Shown here: positions 7,557 to 11,178 of the stretch, one piece after another
Position numbering within the stretch: position 1 is the first letter of the stretch
Layout of the letters: every line of letters begins with the position of its first letter
Assembly (NCBI GenBank): GCA_937926325.1
Contig: CALAZQ010000337.1
Span: forward strand, 1-11,178
Length of the DNA: 11,178 nt
Origin: an uncultured Planctomycetaceae bacterium
GTDB lineage: Bacteria; Planctomycetota; Planctomycetia; Pirellulales; UBA1268
Direction of reading: 5' to 3'
The notes under the pieces: generated by a model
Told to the model about the DNA's origin: nothing
What the model saw: only the letters and a program-made list of their open reading frames with translations
Databases searched by the model: none
Made by a program: the position numbers and the translations under genes

Positions 7557-9112
7557 GCAGGCTGCCGGGCCAGCCAAAGGCTCCAGGCCAGAAAGATGCC
7601 CGCCAGCACCAGATAGGCGGCCGCCAGGTCGAGCGGCCCGCGGCCGCTGGCTGCGGCTGGCAGGTCGCCGACCGCCCAGGGCCAGAACAGCCGGCCGTCG
7701 GCGAAGGGTGAGTGGATCAGGCCGAACAGGGTCAGCCCCGCGGCCGTGCCGCACCAGCCGGCTGCCACTGCCAGGCGACGGTCGATCAGGGCGGCGAGCA
7801 GGCCTGCCCAGAGCAGGCTGGTCAGGATGAAGCCAGAGGCGAGCAGCCGCAGGCTGAAGAGTTCTGCCGCCAGGCCGGCAGCCGGCTGGGCCCCCGCGGC
7901 CAGCAGCTTGTCTGTCTGAATCACCACCAGGGCAGCGAGTGCCGGCACGCAGGCGAAGGCAACGGCCGGGTAATGCCGCTGGGGGGTGGCGTGGAAGCTC
8001 TGGGCCGAGATCTCCAGGCCGATGAAGATCAGAATCGGCAGGATGGCGGGGCCGGGGATCAGTTCGTAGAGCAGGGCGAACGAGCCGGTCAGGCCGGCGA
8101 CGCCGATGAAGACAGCCGTCGCCAGCGTGTAGGCAGCCCGCCCCCCCATCGCCTTGTAGGCCGGATGGCCGATGTAAGGGGTTGACTGGATCACACCGCC
8201 GCAGAGGCCTGCGACCACCGTTGCCAGACCTTCTACGGCAATGACGCTCCCGGTGTGAAACTCATCACCAGCTGCGGCCGCGCTCTCCGTGCAGTCGATT
8301 CCACCGACCACGGTGCCGAGCGCGAAAGGAACGACGATTGGCAGGTACTTGATGGTCAGGGGCCACGCTTCGAGCCACTCAAACTGAAAGACCTCTAGCC
8401 AGCCGGTCGGCCAGACCGCGGCTAGTGGGTCGAAGGCAGCGTGGGCAGCTGGCGGCCCGAACCAGCCGGCTGATTCAGCCAGGAGTCCGATGCCAATTCC
8501 AACCAGCAGGGCGGCGAGTGCGCCTGGAATCCTGCCGGGCAAGGGCAGCCGGGCGGTCAGGGTTGCCAGCACGATGCCCAGCGAGACGAGTCCGACAAGC
8601 GGCCGGCTGAGCACCTCAAGAAATGGCAGGAAGCTGATCAGTGCCAGCGCGATTGCCGCCAGGCTTCCCAGCAGGGCCGCCCGCGGTACCAGCCGGCGGA
8701 TCAGAGGGGCAAATGGGGCGCAGCAGAGTTTGAAGACACCGCTGGCCACGATGCTGCACATGCCGATCTGCCAGGCCTGGCGGGCGGCATCGGTCTGGCT
8801 GAGGCCGCCGCCGACTGCCTCGGCGAAGGCGGGGCCGACCACGAAGAAGACCATGCCGAAGGTGCTCGGGGTGTCGAGGCCCAGCGGCATGGCGGTGATG
8901 TCGGTACGGCCGGTGCGGGCTGCCAGCCGAAAGGCCATCCAGGTGAAGAGCAGGTCGCCGACAATGACGCCGATCGCAGTACCCGGCACCAGATGGGCCA
9001 GCGCAAATTCGAGCGGAAAGCCAAAAACTGTCGCCAACAGCGAAACCGTGAGCGTCAAGTCGGCAAGATTATCGAGCGAAAGGCCGAAAAATGCGTTGAT
9101 GTCTCCCGGCAT
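7541..9112 (-). CDS. NCS2-type (AzgA-like) xanthine/uracil permease family transporter
   Basis: This is a predicted inner-membrane permease of the nucleobase-cation symporter-2 group, related to AzgA-like purine transporters and more distantly to SulP anion transporters. It is 523 residues from the ATG at 9112 and has about 12-14 hydrophobic segments. Family-like signatures are GIDCTESAAAAGDEF (271-285), typical of the substrate-site helix that carries an acidic-Ser/Thr motif, and QSTPYIGHPAYKAMGGRA (309-326). DITAMPLGLDTPS lies at 71-83. Upstream ATGs at 9160 and 9211, and the open frame to 9331, would add Arg/Pro/Ser-rich residues that do not look like a transporter N-terminus, so I prefer 9112; no start has a clear Shine-Dalgarno. 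The substrate is uncertain; purines are the family default. The stop overlaps the end of the convergent LptD-like gene by 16 bp, and the 5' end faces the sigma gene. Confidence 0.85.
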   Translation of the reverse strand: MPGDINAFFGLSLDNLADLTLTVSLLATVFGFPLEFALAHLVPGTAIGVIVGDLLFTWMAFRLAARTGRTDITAMPLGLDTPSTFGMVFFVVGPAFAEAVGGGLSQTDAARQAWQIGMCSIVASGVFKLCCAPFAPLIRRLVPRAALLGSLAAIALALISFLPFLEVLSRPLVGLVSLGIVLATLTARLPLPGRIPGALAALLVGIGIGLLAESAGWFGPPAAHAAFDPLAAVWPTGWLEVFQFEWLEAWPLTIKYLPIVVPFALGTVVGGIDCTESAAAAGDEFHTGSVIAVEGLATVVAGLCGGVIQSTPYIGHPAYKAMGGRAAYTLATAVFIGVAGLTGSFALLYELIPGPAILPILIFIGLEISAQSFHATPQRHYPAVAFACVPALAALVVIQTDKLLAAGAQPAAGLAAELFSLRLLASGFILTSLLWAGLLAALIDRRLAVAAGWCGTAAGLTLFGLIHSPFADGRLFWPWAVGDLPAAASGRGPLDLAAAYLVLAGIFLAWSLWLARQPAHSKP

Positions 9113-9196
9113 CGACCAGCGATAGCGGGCGGCTGGCGGAGCGGTGGAGTCTGGCGGCATGGCTGATGAGGGACTCGGAAGGCGGACGGCGGCCGA

Positions 9197-9231
9197 TCGC
9201 GAACCAGACATTCGCGAACCCGGCCCGAACC
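9197..9231. repeat. Short GAACC-containing direct repeats between permease and sigma genes
   Basis: TCGCGAACC occurs at 9197-9205 and again at 9212-9220, 15 bp apart. A third CGAACC lies at 9226-9231, just upstream of the TATACT box. GAAC resembles the -35 core of many ECF-type promoters. No copy has a convincing ECF -10 element at the expected distance, so an operator or chance is equally possible. Confidence 0.3.
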
Positions 9232-9235
9232 TGAC

Positions 9236-9241
9236 TATACT
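9236..9241 (+). promoter_or_regulatory. Probable -10 element upstream of the sigma gene
   Basis: TATACT is a near-consensus -10 box. The only -35 candidate is TTCGCG at 9211-9216, with a long 19-bp spacer, so the promoter would be weak or activator-dependent. A transcript from about 9248 would carry a leader of about 130 nt to the ATG at 9381. On the opposite strand 9239-9234 reads TATAGT, so the same patch could also drive the permease gene. Confidence 0.4.
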
Positions 9242-9380
9242 CCGACAGCGGGATGCGATGCCCCCGGATTGGCCAGAAGGCGACCGTTCCGGCGGGTGGC
9301 GGCTCCGTCGGTTCATCCGCAAGGATGCCAAAAATCTTCATGGTGGGCTGAACTCTTCGACGGTGGCGAGCGTATTGACC

Positions 9381-10079
9381 ATGGATATTGATCAGCCGCA
9401 CCCGGCCCCTGACGCAGACCCGCTTGCCAGTGGGGTGTCGTCGCAAGGTGGTGGTGGCGGTTTGCAACGCCGCCCTCAGGAAACGGTGGAACCGACCGAT
9501 GAAGATCTGCTGCAACGGTTCTGCATGGCCGACGATGGACAGGCCTACGAAGTGCTTGTGCGGCGATATGAGCGGGAACTCTTCAATTATCTCCGGCGGT
9601 ACCTCGGTAGTGCCGAAATGGCCGAGGATGTTTTCCAGGCAACTTTTCTGCAGGTGCATCTCAAGCGTGAACAGTTTGAGCAGGGGCGGCGGTTCCGACC
9701 CTGGCTCTACACGATCGCGACCAATCAGGCGATCGATGCCCAGCGACGGAATCGCCGGCATCGGATGGTCAGTCTTGATCAGAAGACCGGCGATGAAGAA
9801 CTGGGTGGGCTGATGGAGATTGTCTCGGCCGAAGGGCCGACAGCGATCGAACAGCTAGAAGATGAGGAGGCCAGGGAATGGGTGCGGACAGCGGTGGAGG
9901 ATCTGCCGGAGACGCTGCGGGCAGCACTGGTACTGGTCTACCATCAAGGCCTGAAATATCGCGAGGCGGCGGATGTCCTCGGCATTCCGGTCGGCACCGT
10001 CAAGAGTCGGCTGCATGCGGCCCTGCTCAAGCTCAATCAGGCCTGGTCAACCTCAGGCAGCGCGGAGTTGCGACCATGA
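9381..10079 (+). CDS. ECF-like sigma-70 family RNA polymerase sigma factor
   Basis: This is a predicted alternative sigma factor that directs RNA polymerase to a special promoter set. From the ATG at 9381 it has 232 residues, close to the usual ECF size. Residues 1-38 are a variable Pro/Gly/Gln-rich extension. Sigma region 2 spans about 39-124, with YEVLVRRYERELFNYLRRYLG, the AEDVFQATFLQVH core-binding stretch, and FRPWLYTIATNQAIDAQRR. A linker of about 40 residues follows. Region 4 spans about 164-218, with DLPETLRAALVLVYHQG and the helix-turn-helix YREAADVLGIPVGTVKSRL. No region 3 is visible, as expected for ECF types. The frame stays open upstream to 9144, but that part overlaps a -10 box and does not read like protein. 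GTG 9363 and ATG 9258 are alternative starts; none has a strong Shine-Dalgarno. The stop lies 76 bases before the ATG of the likely anti-sigma gene at 10156. Confidence 0.92.
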   Translation: MDIDQPHPAPDADPLASGVSSQGGGGGLQRRPQETVEPTDEDLLQRFCMADDGQAYEVLVRRYERELFNYLRRYLGSAEMAEDVFQATFLQVHLKREQFEQGRRFRPWLYTIATNQAIDAQRRNRRHRMVSLDQKTGDEELGGLMEIVSAEGPTAIEQLEDEEAREWVRTAVEDLPETLRAALVLVYHQGLKYREAADVLGIPVGTVKSRLHAALLKLNQAWSTSGSAELRP

Positions 10080-10113
10080 ATGCACCGTTCACGAGAGCCA
10101 ATCAGATGAGCGG

Positions 10114-10132
10114 TGCCCGCAGCCGCCGGGCA
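10114..10132 (+). other. Hairpin between sigma gene and putative anti-sigma gene
   Basis: TGCCCG (10114-10119) pairs perfectly with CGGGCA (10127-10132) around a seven-base loop. It sits in the 76-nt spacer, ten bases upstream of the strong Shine-Dalgarno of the next gene. No T run follows, so it is not a standard terminator. It could set the ratio of the two products by affecting RNA stability or translation. Confidence 0.4.
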
Positions 10133-10141
10133 GTTGAAGAT

Positions 10142-10149
10142 GGGAGGGG
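10142..10149 (+). promoter_or_regulatory. Strong ribosome binding site of the putative anti-sigma gene
   Basis: GGGAGGGG lies six bases upstream of the ATG at 10156. It is much stronger than anything before the sigma gene, so the second product may be made in excess of the first. This fits an inhibitor of the sigma factor. Confidence 0.65.
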
Positions 10150-10155
10150 CAGCTC

Positions 10156-11115
10156 ATGCGTCACGATCTGATCGGCTATCTGCTCGATAGCCTTGACGAA
10201 GACGAACGGCTGTCGATTGAGGCGGCCCGACAAGATCCCGAGATGGCGGCAACGATTGATCAGCAGCTGGGGGTGCTCCGGCGGGTGCTCCGGCCGTTGG
10301 AGCAGGAACGGCAGCCGTTGGCTGCCCCGGTTGGCCTTGCGGAGCGGACGCTGGCTGCGGTGCGGCAGGCCAAGGGCCCTGTGCTCACCCCGCGTGATGA
10401 GCCGGTTGTGCCGCTACGGCCCCGGGTCTGGGTCGACCGGTTCATCATGGCGGCAGCGGCAGTGGCGGCCGTCGTGCTCCTGGCACCGCTGGTATTTGAG
10501 GCGGTTCAGGATGCCCGTGCCCTCCGGGCAGAGCGAAACCTCCAGCGCGTCGGCACAGCGCTTCAGGGCTATGCCGAATCGAAACGGGTCTTCCCGACGC
10601 CCCCCGGCGACGGGCCGCTGTCGCGGGCGGGCTTGTTTGCCCCCACGCTTGTCTCCGAGCAGCGAATCAAGCCGGACGACGGCCTGCTCGTCTATCCCGG
10701 TTCAACGCTTTCCCGCGAGGGTGGTTTCCGGATTCCCAACCGAGAGGAAGTCGAGGCGGCCGTCGGAACCGATGATTTTGATCGACTCGTGGAACGCATG
10801 AGCGGCGATTACGGCTACACCCTCGGCCACCGGGATGCGACCGGTGCCCTGCAGCCGATCCGCGACCTCCGGCGGGGCCATCATCCGCTGATGGCCGATG
10901 CCCCTGACGCCAAGGGGCAACGCAGCGGCAATCATCCGGAAGGGGCTCATCACATTCTCTATGAAGACGGGCGGGTCAAAACGATTTGGATTACGGGCGA
11001 CGACCTCGACCCGCTGCATCGTGACGACCACCTCTATCGCAACCACGACGGCAAAATTGCCGCCGGCACCGACGCCGAAGACGCGGTGATCGGCGACTCA
11101 CACCACCAGCCGTAG
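10156..11115 (+). CDS. Membrane-anchored pilin-like (H-x-DG) protein, probable anti-sigma factor
   Basis: The 319-residue protein is encoded just downstream of the sigma gene and probably restrains it. Residues 1-50 are a charged helical segment (YLLDSLDEDERLSIEAA) like the N-termini of anti-sigma proteins, but it lacks the zinc-binding His/Cys set of ZAS-type anti-sigmas. A Pro-rich linker covers about 51-95, and one membrane helix about 96-115. After the membrane, AERNLQRVGTALQGYAESKRVFP (126-147) resembles the long first helix of type IV pilin-like and DUF1559 proteins. Near the C-terminus, NHPEGAHHILYEDGRV (259-274) matches the H-x-DG motif of prepilin-associated planctomycete proteins, with ten residues between His260 and Asp271. 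DDHLYRNHDG (290-299) follows. No prepilin peptidase site precedes the membrane helix, so it should stay anchored with its N-terminus in the cytoplasm. The start is set by a strong GGGAGGGG. The anti-sigma role is inferred from position and topology. Confidence 0.75.
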   Translation: MRHDLIGYLLDSLDEDERLSIEAARQDPEMAATIDQQLGVLRRVLRPLEQERQPLAAPVGLAERTLAAVRQAKGPVLTPRDEPVVPLRPRVWVDRFIMAAAAVAAVVLLAPLVFEAVQDARALRAERNLQRVGTALQGYAESKRVFPTPPGDGPLSRAGLFAPTLVSEQRIKPDDGLLVYPGSTLSREGGFRIPNREEVEAAVGTDDFDRLVERMSGDYGYTLGHRDATGALQPIRDLRRGHHPLMADAPDAKGQRSGNHPEGAHHILYEDGRVKTIWITGDDLDPLHRDDHLYRNHDGKIAAGTDAEDAVIGDSHHQP

Positions 11116-11123
11116 GGGAGGGG
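11115..11123 (+). promoter_or_regulatory. Ribosome binding site for a possible downstream gene
   Basis: GGGGAGGGG overlaps the last base of the stop codon at 11113-11115 and stands eight bases before a GTG at 11132. It resembles the site in front of the gene at 10156. Confidence 0.4.
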
Positions 11124-11131
11124 CGTCACAC

Positions 11132-11178
11132 GTGCTGCCTGTCCGGTCGCTTCCGCTCCCGGCTTCCTGTGGGCAACT
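11132..11178 (+). CDS. Possible start of a third gene in the sigma operon (partial, cut by the window edge)
   Basis: A GTG at 11132 with a good Shine-Dalgarno opens a frame that runs without a stop to the right edge, about 15 codons (VLPVRSLPLPASCGQ). The mildly hydrophobic, Pro/Leu-rich peptide could be the start of a signal or leader sequence, but it is too short to place in a family. The 16-nt gap from the preceding stop would make it part of the same transcript. Confidence 0.35.
   Translation, partial: MLPVRSLPLPASCGQ

Larger units (their letters stand above)
10076..10171 (+). other. Possible 31-codon reading frame coupled to the sigma stop codon
   Basis: An ATGA at 10076-10079 joins the sigma stop codon to a new ATG. 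That frame runs 31 codons, spans the spacer hairpin and the ribosome binding site of the next gene, and ends at 10171 inside that gene. Its peptide (MNAPFTRANQMSGARSRR...) resembles no family I know. Ribosomes restarting here could disrupt the hairpin and couple translation of the downstream gene. There is no separate ribosome binding site, so it may simply be chance. Confidence 0.15.

Noticed and set aside
9113..9331. N-terminal extension of the permease to 9331
   Set aside because: The extra 73 residues are Arg/Ser/Pro-rich and unlike the start of an NCS2 permease. The frame is probably open by chance.
9144..9380. N-terminal extension of the sigma factor of up to 79 residues
   Set aside because: The stretch contains a near-consensus -10 box and direct repeats, and its product has no sigma-like features. 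It is better read as leader and control DNA.
9069..9761. Minus-strand open frame opposite the sigma gene start
   Set aside because: It runs antisense through sigma region 2, which is clearly coding on the plus strand, and it overlaps the permease start. No domain is recognisable.
1..11178. CRISPR array, insertion sequence, tRNA or phage element
   Set aside because: No regularly spaced repeats, transposase-like frames with terminal inverted repeats, tRNA cloverleaf or phage genes were seen. The six main genes are similar in composition, with no sign of recent transfer.

Overview
The window is about two-thirds G+C by eye and carries six complete protein genes with very little spacing. It most likely comes from a planctomycete, probably near the Pirellulales. 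This rests on an H-x(10)-DG pilin-like protein encoded directly behind an ECF-type sigma factor, on an OstA/LptD-like outer-membrane protein of more than 1,100 residues, and on a promoter of the form TTGACC-N18-TATAGT. The assignment is inferred from gene families and not from a marker gene. I saw no rRNA, tRNA, CRISPR array, insertion sequence or phage gene.

Layout. On the minus strand, an MMPL/RND-type membrane protein (3972-1669) is followed after 75 nt by an M17 leucyl aminopeptidase (1593-64). Divergent from the MMPL gene, a strong-looking plus-strand promoter (4048-4077) precedes a very large LptD/OstA-like gene (about 4218-7556). That gene meets a minus-strand NCS2/AzgA-type permease (9112-7541) tail to tail, and their ends overlap by 16 bp. 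Divergent from the permease, a two-gene unit reads rightward: an ECF-like sigma-70 factor (9381-10079) and a single-pass membrane protein (10156-11115). A possible third gene of that unit starts at 11132 and runs off the right edge.

How the genes may work together. The MMPL and LptD-like genes share one intergenic region and both belong to envelope lipid export or outer-membrane assembly, so co-regulation is plausible. The sigma factor and its downstream membrane protein look like a sigma/anti-sigma pair. The membrane protein has a cytoplasmic helical head, one membrane helix and an exported part resembling a type IV pilin-like (DUF1559-type) fold. This would be an anti-sigma factor whose outside sensor is an unprocessed pilin-like domain, and it is the most interesting system here. 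The permease lies back to back with the sigma gene and is a possible target, but no operator or matching promoter proves it. The aminopeptidase is ordinary housekeeping.
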